This document shows, in pieces, positions 1 to 8,430 of a stretch of 64,000 nucleotides of DNA. A program made the position numbers and the translations under genes. Numbering within the stretch: position 1 is the first letter of the stretch; each line of letters begins with the position of its first letter. Under the pieces are notes generated by a model. The model did not search any database and had not been told where the DNA came from. It saw only the letters and a program-made list of their open reading frames with translations. Source of the DNA: Betaproteobacteria bacterium Ga0077526 (GTDB lineage: Bacteria > Pseudomonadota > Gammaproteobacteria > Burkholderiales > Ga0077523); assembly GCA_001464765.1 (NCBI GenBank), contig LNDV01000035.1, positions 124,001-188,000 on the forward strand, given 5' to 3'.

Positions 1-2090
1 CGCTACGCGAAGCCCCGGCACTCATCGCCCAGGGCCGCTGGCGGGTGGCAGTCGACTGGATCGAGGCACTTCCCGCAGAGCGCGTGCAGCACGACCCGTG
101 GCTGCTGCATTGGCTGGGCACTGCCCGGATCGGCACCGATCCGCCCGCTGCCCGCGGCGTGCTCACGAACGCGCACGAAGTGGCGAAGGATCTGGGTGAC
201 GCGCGTTGCCGGGTCCAGATCGCCGCGGGCATGGTGGAGGCGCTGTTCCTCGAATACGCCGACTTCATGCCGATCGATCCCTGGATCCCCGAACTGGACG
301 CCATCCAGGCGGAAGTCTTCGAGTTCCGCACGCTCGACGAGGAACTTCGGGCCCAGTCCGCCCTCCTCGTCGCCGCAACGTACCGTCAGCCGGATCACCC
401 AGGCATCGACCGTTGCGCATCGCGGGTGAGTGAGCTGCTGCGCGTCGGACTCGACGTCAATCTCCGCGTCAGCGCGGCCACGCACCTCACGCTCTACGGG
501 AGCTTCACCGGACACCTGGCCGTCGCGCGGCAAGCCGTGGCATTGCTCGTGCCGCTCCTCGACGATCCGGCAGTGTCGATCTTCCGGCGCGCCTTCGCCT
601 GGGCCGTAACGGCGTGGTACGCAGCCAACACGACAGACCTGGAACTGGGGCATCGCTGCATCCGCGAGATGGACGCCATCGCCAGGGTGGACGGTCTGCA
701 CGTTGCCGAGCGCTTCGCCTGCATCATCGGGTACTTCTTCGACATGGATCACGGTGATCACGCTTCGGGCGCCCGCCGCATCGCCACCTTCGAGCTGATC
801 ATGATCCCGGAGCAGCCCTACGAGGCCGCTTCCATCGTGAACATGAAAGCCTACGATGGCGTTTTTCTCGGCGATGCACCGCGCACCGCGCGCCACGCAC
901 CTGAGGCCAGCGACCTCTACGAGGCCGCCGGCTCCATCCCGCACATCCTGGTGGGGCTGTCCGCGCTCGTGTGGTGCGACGTGGAACGGGGAGACGCCGA
1001 GGCCACCGCGCGCTCCCGGGCGAGACACCAGGCATGGTCCGACCGCCGGAACATGGAGTGGGCCCGGTGGGTGCTCGATGCCGGCGACGCCGTCACGGCC
1101 CTGCGAAGCGGGGATGAGCTCGCCGCGCGCGCAGCACTCGAAAGAGTGTTCGCGAAGGAGCGCGATCGGTTCGACCAGTACGGGCACATGCTGTCCTGGG
1201 CCCGGTCCTGGGCGAGCCGTCTCGCCGCCGCGGCCCTCGTGCGGCGGGTCTGCCCGGCGCAGGTCCTGCACTTCGTGGCCGCTTACGAGATCGCCGCGCC
1301 GATGCCTGCCCCGGCCGCGTGGCCGTTTCCGGTCCGCATCCGCGTCCTCGGCACCCGGCACGTGGAAGTGAACGGCGCGCCCCTCGTGTTCCAAGGCAAG
1401 GTGCCACGACGTCCGCTCGCCCTGCTCGACTGCCTCCTTACCGCCGACCCGGCGGGCGTGCGCGACACCACCCTCATCGACGCGCTTTGGCCGGACGAGG
1501 ACGGGGACGCCGCCCGCGACGCATTCCGCGTGGCACTGCACCGTCTGCGGCGCCTGCTCGGTCACGCCGATGCCGTCCTGCTGCAGGACGGCAGGGTGCG
1601 TCTGTCGCCCGCGTGGTGCTGGGTCGACCTGCACACGGTGCGCGCGCTCCTGCATGGCACCGGTCCGACGCTGCCCCCGGGCGAATGCGCGGCCCGTCTG
1701 CTCGACGCCTACGGCGGACCGCTGGACGAGTCGCTTGACTCCGACGCGGACCGATCCCTCGGAGATCGCCTCGCGGCGACGTTCGCCCGCCGGATCGTGG
1801 ACATTGCTGCGGAACTCCGGGCTTCGGGGCGGCGCAAGGAGGCGCTCGACCTCGGATGGCGGGCGTTTGCCGCGGCGGAATCGCAACGCGATCTGGCGGA
1901 ATGGCTCATGGCCACCTGTCTCGACGAACACGATGCCGCAGAGGCGCTTCGCGCCCATGGGATTCATTTGCGTGCCTTGTCCTCTACGGGACGGGCGGAA
2001 CCGTCCACACGGCTCCAGGCACTCCACGACGAAGCACGGCAGCGGAACATGGCCGTCATCGGTACAGGATCGGTAACGGGCCCCCGATAA
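1..2090 (+). CDS. MalT/SARP-like transcriptional activator, 3' part (5' end outside window)
   Basis: The reading frame is open from the first base, and the residues before the first possible GTG (position 45) already match the family, so the gene starts upstream. The visible ~695 residues begin with the helical-repeat region of MalT-type regulators: a WIEALP motif, then a PWLLHWLGTARI motif, where family members carry tetratricopeptide-like repeats. From about base 1330 comes a bacterial transcriptional activation domain (BTAD) as in SARP regulators, with the motif RVALHRLRRLLG. The N-terminal part, usually an AAA-type ATPase, is not visible. Such proteins activate transcription on sensing a ligand; the target is unknown. 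The downstream hydrolase begins 54 bases later on the same strand and may be a target. Confidence 0.8.
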   Translation, partial: LREAPALIAQGRWRVAVDWIEALPAERVQHDPWLLHWLGTARIGTDPPAARGVLTNAHEVAKDLGDARCRVQIAAGMVEALFLEYADFMPIDPWIPELDAIQAEVFEFRTLDEELRAQSALLVAATYRQPDHPGIDRCASRVSELLRVGLDVNLRVSAATHLTLYGSFTGHLAVARQAVALLVPLLDDPAVSIFRRAFAWAVTAWYAANTTDLELGHRCIREMDAIARVDGLHVAERFACIIGYFFDMDHGDHASGARRIATFELIMIPEQPYEAASIVNMKAYDGVFLGDAPRTARHAPEASDLYEAAGSIPHILVGLSALVWCDVERGDAEATARSRARHQAWSDRRNMEWARWVLDAGDAVTALRSGDELAARAALERVFAKERDRFDQYGHMLSWARSWASRLAAAALVRRVCPAQVLHFVAAYEIAAPMPAPAAWPFPVRIRVLGTRHVEVNGAPLVFQGKVPRRPLALLDCLLTADPAGVRDTTLIDALWPDEDGDAARDAFRVALHRLRRLLGHADAVLLQDGRVRLSPAWCWVDLHTVRALLHGTGPTLPPGECAARLLDAYGGPLDESLDSDADRSLGDRLAATFARRIVDIAAELRASGRRKEALDLGWRAFAAAESQRDLAEWLMATCLDEHDAAEALRAHGIHLRALSSTGRAEPSTRLQALHDEARQRNMAVIGTGSVTGPR

Positions 2091-2144
2091 CGTGGCACCC
2101 ACACGCGCATGCCGATGCGCGTGGACCCCAACCAGGAGGACACG

Positions 2145-3137
2145 ATGCTATCGACCCGCACAACGCTCGCCCGCTTTCTCGCACTCATCCTGCTGCTCGC
2201 CCTCGCCGGCCTGGCCCAGGCTCAGGGCTTCACCCGCAAGGACGTCACGATCCGAAGCGAAGGTCTCGACCTCGCCGCGTGGTACTACACCCCGAAGGGC
2301 CTCAAGCCCGACGAGAAGCGTCCGGCCATCGTGATGGCTCACGGCTTCAGCGCGCCGAAGGAGGCTCTCCTGCAGAACTTCGCGGACCGGTTCGCGCAGG
2401 CCGGATTCGTGGTCGTCGTATTCGATTACCGGTTCCTCGGCGCGAGCGGAGGCGAACCGCGGGGCCAGATCTTCCCCACACAGCAGATCGAGGACTACCG
2501 CAACGCGATCACCTGGACCCAGTTGCAGAAGGAAGTGGACCCCGCCCGGATCGGTATCTGGGGCACCTCCTACAGCGGCGCGCACGTGCTGCACCTCGGC
2601 GCCTTCGACCGCCGCGTCAAGGCGGTGGTCTCCCAGGTGATGCTCGTTGACGGCCCGGCGAACGCTGCGCGGCTGAACCGCGCCGACGTCCTGCCGAATG
2701 TCGGGGCGTTCCTGGCGGGCGACCGCGCCCAGCGCTACACCGAGGGCAAGGTGAACTACCTGCCCGTCGTCGGACCCGAGGGCTCGCCCTCCGCACTGCC
2801 CACCCCGGAGTCCTACGAGTTCTTCACGAAGGTCGTCCAGCCGAATGCGCCACGCTGGGAGAACCGCGTCACGCTCGAATCGATGGAGAAGTTCCTGGAG
2901 TACACGCCGGGCGCCAACATCCAGCGGATCTCGCCGACGCCGCTGCTGATGGTGGTAGCCAGCGACGATCGCCTCACACCCACGGATCTCGCCGTTGAGG
3001 CGTATGAGCGAGCCCGGGAACCGAAGAAGCTCGTGCTCTTCCGCGGCGGGCACTTCGACGCCTACACGGAGCCGGGCCTGAACACCACGGCAGGAGAGGC
3101 CACCTCCTGGTTTCGGCAGTGGCTCATGACGAAGTAA
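2145..3137 (+). CDS. secreted alpha/beta hydrolase
   Basis: This 330-residue protein has a cleavable signal peptide (about residues 1-26, ending AQAQ) and an alpha/beta hydrolase core. The oxyanion-region motif MAHGFSAPKE is near residue 64. The nucleophile motif GTSYSG (Ser about 142) resembles the G-x-S-Y-x-G elbow of the X-Pro dipeptidyl peptidase/dienelactone hydrolase-like group. An acid residue in ASDDRLTP and a His in GGHFDAY complete a plausible triad. The ATG at 2145 is chosen over the one at 2109 because AGGAGGA lies 5 bases upstream of it and the signal peptide then begins properly. The substrate cannot be told. A strong hairpin about 100 bases downstream probably ends the transcript. 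Confidence 0.8.
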   Translation: MLSTRTTLARFLALILLLALAGLAQAQGFTRKDVTIRSEGLDLAAWYYTPKGLKPDEKRPAIVMAHGFSAPKEALLQNFADRFAQAGFVVVVFDYRFLGASGGEPRGQIFPTQQIEDYRNAITWTQLQKEVDPARIGIWGTSYSGAHVLHLGAFDRRVKAVVSQVMLVDGPANAARLNRADVLPNVGAFLAGDRAQRYTEGKVNYLPVVGPEGSPSALPTPESYEFFTKVVQPNAPRWENRVTLESMEKFLEYTPGANIQRISPTPLLMVVASDDRLTPTDLAVEAYERAREPKKLVLFRGGHFDAYTEPGLNTTAGEATSWFRQWLMTK

Positions 3138-3237
3138 GCGCGTCTCGAACCGTCGATGGACAACGGGCTCGATCGGTTGCCGTAACAGCCCCGGCAGCAT
3201 TCCAGGCAAGCACCACTTCACGCACAGCTGCAGTGCG

Positions 3238-3265
3238 GCCGGCACCATCACGGTGCCGGCATTTT
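3238..3265 (+). terminator. rho-independent terminator after the hydrolase gene
   Basis: A perfect 9-bp stem, GCCGGCACC pairing with GGTGCCGGC around a 5-base loop, is followed by ATTTT and then CGTTT. It lies about 100 bases beyond the hydrolase stop and before the next operon's promoter region. Confidence 0.65.
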
Positions 3266-3342
3266 CGTTTCCGGTTTCGTGTTGGCGGCGCTCGCCCTCT
3301 GAAGGCGATTCCTGCGTCATGGGCACGCCGTTTGCACACTCT

Positions 3343-3354
3343 CTTGCATACAAG
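3343..3354 (+). promoter_or_regulatory. candidate GntR/FCD operator upstream of the BMP-amidohydrolase operon
   Basis: CTTGCATACAAG is an imperfect palindrome of the TTG-n4-CAA kind bound by FCD-type GntR regulators. It lies 84 bases before the ATG of the substrate-binding protein gene, where a promoter would be expected. The last gene of that operon (12751-13458) encodes a GntR/FCD regulator, so autoregulation of the whole unit is a reasonable inference. Binding is unproven. Confidence 0.35.
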
Positions 3355-3437
3355 AATCCAGGCATCGTTCGCCTCTATCGGCGATTTCCTTTTCCCGCCT
3401 TCGATCCCGCAATTCACAACCGAGGAGTGTGCACAGC

Positions 3438-4562
3438 ATGAATAACGATTCCTTCCGTTCCTCCCGCCGTCAGATGCTCAAGGCGATGTCCGCCGCGGGT
3501 CTCGCCACCGGACTCGGGCTGCCCGCAATGCGCGCCGGCGCCGCGGACAAGCTCGTCGTCGGCGTCATCTACGTGGGACCGAAGGACGACTACGGCTACA
3601 GCCAGGCGCAGGCCCAGGCTGCGGCGGCCATCAAGAAAATGCCCGGTGTCACCGTCATCGAGCAGGAGAAGGTCGCCGAGACCACCGACGTGCAGAAGGT
3701 GATGGCCTCGATGATCGAGGAGGACGGTGCGAGCCTCGTGTTCCCGACGTCCTTCGGCTACTTCGACCCGCACATGATCAAGATGGCCGAGAAGTATCCG
3801 AAGGTGCGCTTCGCGCATTGCGGCGGCCTGTGGACCGAAGGCAAGCATCCGAAGAACACGGCCAGCTACTTCGGCTACATCGACGAGTGCCAGTTCCTGA
3901 ACGGCGTCGTCGCCGCCCACGCGACCAAGAGCAAGAAGCTGGGCTTCATCGCCGCCAAGCCGATTCCCCAGGTGATGCGCAACATCAACGCCTTCACCCT
4001 CGGCGCGCAGAGCGTGAAGCCGGAGATCACCACGCAGGTCATCTTCACGGGTGACTGGCTGCTGCCGGTGAAGGAAGCCGAAGCGGCCAACAGCCTCATC
4101 GACCAGGGCGTGGACGTGATGACCATGCACGTGGACAGCCCCAAGGTGATCGTCGAGACCTGCGAGCGTCGCGGCATCTACGTGTGCGGCTATCACGCCG
4201 ACCAGTCCGCGCTGGCCCCCAAGGGCTACCTCACCGGTGCCGAGTGGAACTGGCTCACGCCCTACACCGAGCACGTGAAGGCCGCGATGGCCGGCAAGCC
4301 GCTCGACAACTTCCTGCGCGGCGGCCTGAAGGAAGGCTTCGTGAAGCCCTCTGCCTACGGCAAGGCAGTCTCCGAAGCCGCCCGCAAGCAGGCGGACGGC
4401 GTGAAGGCCTCCATGGTCAAGGGCGAGTACGTGATCTTCAAGGGCCCGCTCAAGGACAACACGGGCAAGGTCGTCATTCCGGCGGGCTCGGCGCACAAGC
4501 AGACCGACCTGGCGCTGGAACAGATGAACTACCTCGTCGCCGGCGTCATCGGCAAGGCCTGA
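3438..4562 (+). CDS. BMP-family ABC transporter substrate-binding protein
   Basis: This 374-residue periplasmic binding protein belongs to the BMP (basic membrane protein/PnrA) family, whose characterised members bind nucleosides or related heterocycles. The N-terminus has a twin-arginine-like signal (SSRRQMLKAM, then a hydrophobic stretch ending near AGAAD). Family-typical stretches are VGVIYVGPKDDYGYS, the FGY segment near residue 108 and GVDVMTMHVDSP. The ATG at 3438 is preferred to the GTG at 3429 because GAGGAG lies about 10 bases before it. It is the first gene of a same-strand block containing two permeases, one ATPase and several amide-bond hydrolases, so the imported solute is probably a nitrogen-rich ureide, amide or nucleobase derivative. 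Confidence 0.88.
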   Translation: MNNDSFRSSRRQMLKAMSAAGLATGLGLPAMRAGAADKLVVGVIYVGPKDDYGYSQAQAQAAAAIKKMPGVTVIEQEKVAETTDVQKVMASMIEEDGASLVFPTSFGYFDPHMIKMAEKYPKVRFAHCGGLWTEGKHPKNTASYFGYIDECQFLNGVVAAHATKSKKLGFIAAKPIPQVMRNINAFTLGAQSVKPEITTQVIFTGDWLLPVKEAEAANSLIDQGVDVMTMHVDSPKVIVETCERRGIYVCGYHADQSALAPKGYLTGAEWNWLTPYTEHVKAAMAGKPLDNFLRGGLKEGFVKPSAYGKAVSEAARKQADGVKASMVKGEYVIFKGPLKDNTGKVVIPAGSAHKQTDLALEQMNYLVAGVIGKA

Positions 4563-4587
4563 GTCCGGACCTGCGCGAGCAGAGGCC

Positions 4588-5703
4588 GTGGCCCCTCAGG
4601 CCATCACGCTCGGCCCGGTCCCGGCGGCAACGCCGGGACCGTCCCCCTCCGGCCGCCTGCGCGGTGCGGCCGAGGCCGTGCTCATTCCGCTGGGCGCGCT
4701 CGTGGTGGCGATGCTCCTCTTCGGCCTGTTCATCCTCCTCATCGGCAAGTCGCCGCTGGAGGTTTACGGTTTCATCTACAAGGGCGGCTTCAGCACGTCC
4801 TTCGCCTGGCAGAACACGCTGGCGCGCGCGGCGCCGCTCATCCTCACGGCACTCTGTGTCGCTTTGCCGGCGCAGGCAGGGCTCATCATCATCGGCGGGG
4901 AAGGCGCACTCGTGCTGGGTGGTCTGGCCTCCGCCGTGGCGGGTTACCAGATTGGTCTCTCGGGCGCGTCGCCCGCGGTCGTCCAGGTCTTCATGGCGTT
5001 GGCCGCCATGGTGGCCGGCGGCGCCTGGATCGCCATCGGTGGCGCCCTCCGGCATTTTCGCGGCGTGAACGAGACGATCAGCAGCCTGCTGCTCACTTAC
5101 ATCGCGCTGGCGCTCTTCAATCATTTCGTGGAAGGCCCTCTGCGCGACCCCGCCAGTCTCAACAAGCCGTCCACCATGCCGATCGGCGAAGCCAACATGG
5201 TGGGCATGCTCCCCGACCTCGACGTGCACTGGGGTCTCGTCTACGGCGTGGTCTTCTGCGTGATCGCGTTCGTCCTGGTGCGCTATTCCACGCCGGGCTT
5301 CGCGTTGCGCATCGTCGGCGGCAACGTGCGTGCAGCACGTCTCGTGGGCCTGCCGGTGGGCGTCCTGCTGATTGGCAGCTGCGTCCTGGGAGGCGCCGCA
5401 GCCGGACTCGCCGGCATGGCGGAAGTCGCTGCCGTGCACGGCGCCGCCAACGCCTCCCTGATCGCGGGCTACGGCTACGCGGGCATCCTCGTCGCCTTCA
5501 TCGCGCGTCACAACCCGCTCGCCATCATTCCGGTCGCCATCCTGCTGGGCGGCATCAACGCGAGCGGCGGCATGCTGCAGCGCCGCCTCGACCTGCCCGA
5601 TGCCACGGTGCTCGTCCTGCAGGGGATCGCCTTCATGACCATCCTCGCATCCGAGACCCTGTACGGGCGCTTCCGCCTCTTCCAGAGCGGTCCGCAGAAA
5701 TGA
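4588..5703 (+). CDS. BMP-type ABC transporter permease 1
   Basis: This 371-residue inner-membrane protein has about ten hydrophobic segments and fits the branched-chain/monosaccharide permease fold used by BMP-family nucleoside importers (NupB-like). The segments QAGLIIIGGEGALVLGG and GFALRIVGGNVRAARLVGL are typical, the latter being the coupling-helix region that contacts the ATPase. It begins with GTG 25 bases after the binding-protein stop. It should pair with the next gene and the ATPase at 8427-9989 to form the importer. Confidence 0.86.
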   Translation: MAPQAITLGPVPAATPGPSPSGRLRGAAEAVLIPLGALVVAMLLFGLFILLIGKSPLEVYGFIYKGGFSTSFAWQNTLARAAPLILTALCVALPAQAGLIIIGGEGALVLGGLASAVAGYQIGLSGASPAVVQVFMALAAMVAGGAWIAIGGALRHFRGVNETISSLLLTYIALALFNHFVEGPLRDPASLNKPSTMPIGEANMVGMLPDLDVHWGLVYGVVFCVIAFVLVRYSTPGFALRIVGGNVRAARLVGLPVGVLLIGSCVLGGAAAGLAGMAEVAAVHGAANASLIAGYGYAGILVAFIARHNPLAIIPVAILLGGINASGGMLQRRLDLPDATVLVLQGIAFMTILASETLYGRFRLFQSGPQK

Positions 5704-5731
5704 CCCTCACCCTCTTTCTCCGGAGATCCCC

Positions 5732-6655
5732 ATGGACAGCGGCCTAGGCTGGTGGGGTGTCCCCATCGCCGTGCTCGGCGGCGCGCTTCGTGTCAGCACG
5801 CCGTTCCTGTTCGTGAGTCTCGGCGAATGCCTGACCGAGAAGAGCGGGCGCATCAACCTCGGTCTCGAGGGCGTGCTGGTGATGGGGGCGATGAGCGGCT
5901 ACGCCATCTCCTACACGACCGGCAATCCGTGGCTCGGCGTGCTCGCCGCCGGTTTCGCCGGTCTGCTGCTGGGCGTGCTCCACGCGCTCGTGTGCAATCT
6001 GCCGCGCGTCAACGACATCGCCGTCGGGATCGGGCTCATGCTCTTCGGCACCGGCGTGGCCTTCTTCCTCGGCAAGCCCTATGTCCAGCCCAAGGCGCCG
6101 ACCCTGCCGGCGATACCGCTGGGCGGGTGGTCCGACTCTCCGCAGATCCAGGCGGCGCTGCAGATCAACGTGCTGTTTGTGCTCGGTCTGGCGCTCGCGC
6201 TGCTGCTGCACTGGGCCTTCCGGAACACCCGTTGGGGCATGGTCGTCCGCATGGCGGGCGACAGCGCCGATGCCGCCAAGGCGATGGGCTACAGCGTGTC
6301 CGGCATCCGGCTCGCGGCCACCGCGGGAGGAAGCTTCCTCGCGGGCATCGGCGGCGCGTTCCTGTCCCTCTACTACCCCGGCAGCTGGAACGAAGGCCTG
6401 TCGAGCGGACAGGGACTCATGGCGGTCGCGCTCGTCATCTTCGCCCGTTGGCGCCCGCTCGCCTGCTTCTGGGCGGCGCTGCTGTTCGGCGGCGCGGCGG
6501 CGTTGGGGCCCGCGCTGCAGTCGGTGGGCATCACGAGCGGCTACTACCTGTTCAATGCAACGCCCTATGTCCTCACCCTGGCGATCATGGTCGTGACCTG
6601 TTCGCCGAAGCGGACGCTGTCGGGGGCGCCGGGTGAACTGAGTGTGACCAGATGA
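5732..6655 (+). CDS. BMP-type ABC transporter permease 2
   Basis: This 307-residue hydrophobic protein is the second permease of the importer (NupC-like). It shows the family pattern FVSLGECLTEKSGRINLGLEG near the N-terminus and the coupling motif MAGDSADAAKAMGYSV near residue 178. The ATG follows CCGGAGATCCCC, a usable ribosome-binding site, 28 bases after permease 1. Its partners are the preceding permease and the ATPase encoded two genes downstream. Confidence 0.86.
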   Translation: MDSGLGWWGVPIAVLGGALRVSTPFLFVSLGECLTEKSGRINLGLEGVLVMGAMSGYAISYTTGNPWLGVLAAGFAGLLLGVLHALVCNLPRVNDIAVGIGLMLFGTGVAFFLGKPYVQPKAPTLPAIPLGGWSDSPQIQAALQINVLFVLGLALALLLHWAFRNTRWGMVVRMAGDSADAAKAMGYSVSGIRLAATAGGSFLAGIGGAFLSLYYPGSWNEGLSSGQGLMAVALVIFARWRPLACFWAALLFGGAAALGPALQSVGITSGYYLFNATPYVLTLAIMVVTCSPKRTLSGAPGELSVTR

Positions 6656-6722
6656 ACGGTGCCGGCCCACGCCAACGGCCGGCAGCATTGCGAAACGAAC
6701 TGGACTTGCGAGGAGAACGACG

Positions 6723-7742
6723 ATGAACGGACTGGGCGGTCTCAACAAATCCCCTGCCGGGGTGGTGATGGGCATGGTGCAGCTGCAGTTGCCGGTGGTG
6801 GTGACCCCGGAGCACCTCGCGGCCCAGACACGCCGCATCTGCGAGATGGTCGCCAAGGCCCGCCGCAACATGCCGACCCTGGACCTGGTGGTGTTCCCCG
6901 AATACGCACTGCATGGCCTGTCGATGGACACCAACCCGGCGATCATGTGCCGGCTCGACGGCCCCGAGGTGGCGGCGTTCAAGCAGGCGTGCATCGACAA
7001 CAAGGTGTGGGGCTGCTTCTCCATCATGGAGTACAACCCGCGCGGCAATCCCTTCAACAGCGGCATCATCATCGACGACAAGGGCGCGCTGCAGCTCTAC
7101 TACCGCAAGCTGCACCCGTGGGTCCCGGTCGAGCCCTGGGAACCCGGCGATCTCGGCATCCCGGTGTGTGTCGGCCCGAAGGGCGCGCTCATCTCCCTCA
7201 TCATCTGCCACGATGGCATGTTCCCGGAAATGGCGCGTGAGGCGGCCTACAAGGGCGCGGAGATCATGATCCGCACCGCAGGCTACACGGCGCCGATCCG
7301 GACGAGCTGGAAGTTCACCAACCAGTCGAACGCCTTCTGCAATCTCATGGTGACGGCGAGCGTGTGCATGTGCGGCTCCGACGGCACATTCGACTCCATG
7401 GGCGAAGGCATGTTCGTCAACTTCGACGGCACGGTCATCGCCTCGGGCGGCGGTCGCCCCGACGAGATCATCACGTGCGAAGTGCGTCCGGACCTCGTGC
7501 GCGAAGCGCGCAAGCACTGGTCGGTGGAAAACAACATCTACCAGTTCGGCCATCGCGGCTACACCGCCGTGAAGGGCGGCGCGCAGGACTGCCCCTACAC
7601 CTACATGCATGACCTCGTTGCCGGCCGCTATAGCCTCCCCTGGGAAGGCGACGTGGTGCATACCGACGGGACATCCTGCGGCTTCCCGGAGCCCACCCGC
7701 GAGTACACGCCCGAGACTGGCGAGGTCCGCAAATATGCCTGA
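6723..7742 (+). CDS. AmiF-type formamidase / aliphatic amidase (nitrilase superfamily)
   Basis: This 339-residue nitrilase-fold amidohydrolase is closest in pattern to AmiF formamidase and AmiE-type aliphatic amidases, which release ammonia from short amides. The Glu-Lys-Cys triad is visible: E60 in VVFPEYALHG, K129 in YYRKLHPW and C162 in IICHDGMFPE. The length agrees with AmiF (about 334). GAGGAG lies 7 bases before the ATG. The next gene's start overlaps its stop by 8 bases, showing translational coupling with an isochorismatase-fold hydrolase. Within this operon it may cleave formamide or another small amide produced by the neighbouring enzymes. Formamide as true substrate is inferred from family only. 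An unrelated FmdA-type formamidase lies at 39584-40813. Confidence 0.82.
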   Translation: MNGLGGLNKSPAGVVMGMVQLQLPVVVTPEHLAAQTRRICEMVAKARRNMPTLDLVVFPEYALHGLSMDTNPAIMCRLDGPEVAAFKQACIDNKVWGCFSIMEYNPRGNPFNSGIIIDDKGALQLYYRKLHPWVPVEPWEPGDLGIPVCVGPKGALISLIICHDGMFPEMAREAAYKGAEIMIRTAGYTAPIRTSWKFTNQSNAFCNLMVTASVCMCGSDGTFDSMGEGMFVNFDGTVIASGGGRPDEIITCEVRPDLVREARKHWSVENNIYQFGHRGYTAVKGGAQDCPYTYMHDLVAGRYSLPWEGDVVHTDGTSCGFPEPTREYTPETGEVRKYA

Positions 7743-8430
7743 CGCGACCGCGGGCCGCTTCGTCGCGGCCGATCCCTATCCCTGGCCCTACGACGGGGCG
7801 CTGCGCCCGGACAACACTGCGCTTATCGTGATCGACATGCAGACCGACTTCTGCGGGGTCGGCGGCTACGTGGACAAGATGGGCTACGACCTCTCGCTCA
7901 CCCGCGCGCCCATCGAGCCGATCCGTCGCACCATGGCCGTGATGCGCAGCCAGGGATTCATGATCATCCACACCCGCGAGGGCCACCGACCGGATCTCTC
8001 CGACCTGCCCGAGAACAAGCGCTGGCGCTCGCGCCGCATCGGCGCAGGCATCGGTGACCCGGGTCCCTGCGGGAAGATCCTGGTGCGGGGCGAGCCCGGC
8101 TGGGACATCATTCCGGAACTCGCGCCTGCCCCCGGCGAGGTCGTCATCGACAAGCCGGGCAAGGGTTCCTTCTGCGCGACCGATCTCGAGCTCATCCTGC
8201 GCACCCGCGGGATCCGTAACCTGATTCTCACCGGCATCACCACCGACGTCTGCGTGCACACCACGATGCGCGAGGCGAACGATCGTGGCTTCGAATGCCT
8301 CATGCTCGAGGACTGCACCGGCGCCACCGACTACGGCAATTACCTCGCCGCCATCAAGATGATCAAGATGCAGGGCGGTGTGTTCGGGGCGGTCGCCCCC
8401 TCCGAAGCGCTGCTGCGGACGCTCGCATGA
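7735..8430 (+). CDS. isochorismatase-fold cysteine hydrolase 1 (RutB/BiuH-like)
   Basis: This 231-residue cysteine amidohydrolase of the isochorismatase superfamily has the Asp-Lys-Cys triad: Asp in IVIDMQTDF, Lys in DKPGKGSF and Cys in GITTDVCVHTT. Members that act on ureides (ureidoacrylate, biuret) share this pattern and TMREANDRG. The ATG at 7735 overlaps the formamidase stop, and no earlier in-frame ATG makes a better domain start. It is clearly paralogous to the hydrolase at 10006-10692. Its last bases overlap the ATPase start as ATGA. A ureide or biuret-like substrate is inferred from context and not proven. Confidence 0.82.
   Translation: MPDATAGRFVAADPYPWPYDGALRPDNTALIVIDMQTDFCGVGGYVDKMGYDLSLTRAPIEPIRRTMAVMRSQGFMIIHTREGHRPDLSDLPENKRWRSRRIGAGIGDPGPCGKILVRGEPGWDIIPELAPAPGEVVIDKPGKGSFCATDLELILRTRGIRNLILTGITTDVCVHTTMREANDRGFECLMLEDCTGATDYGNYLAAIKMIKMQGGVFGAVAPSEALLRTLA

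Noticed and set aside
3..2102. Open frame of about 700 codons on the minus strand opposite the first regulator
   Set aside because: It mirrors the plus-strand coding pattern of a GC-rich gene, has Arg/Gly/Val-rich text and no domain; the plus strand carries MalT and BTAD motifs.
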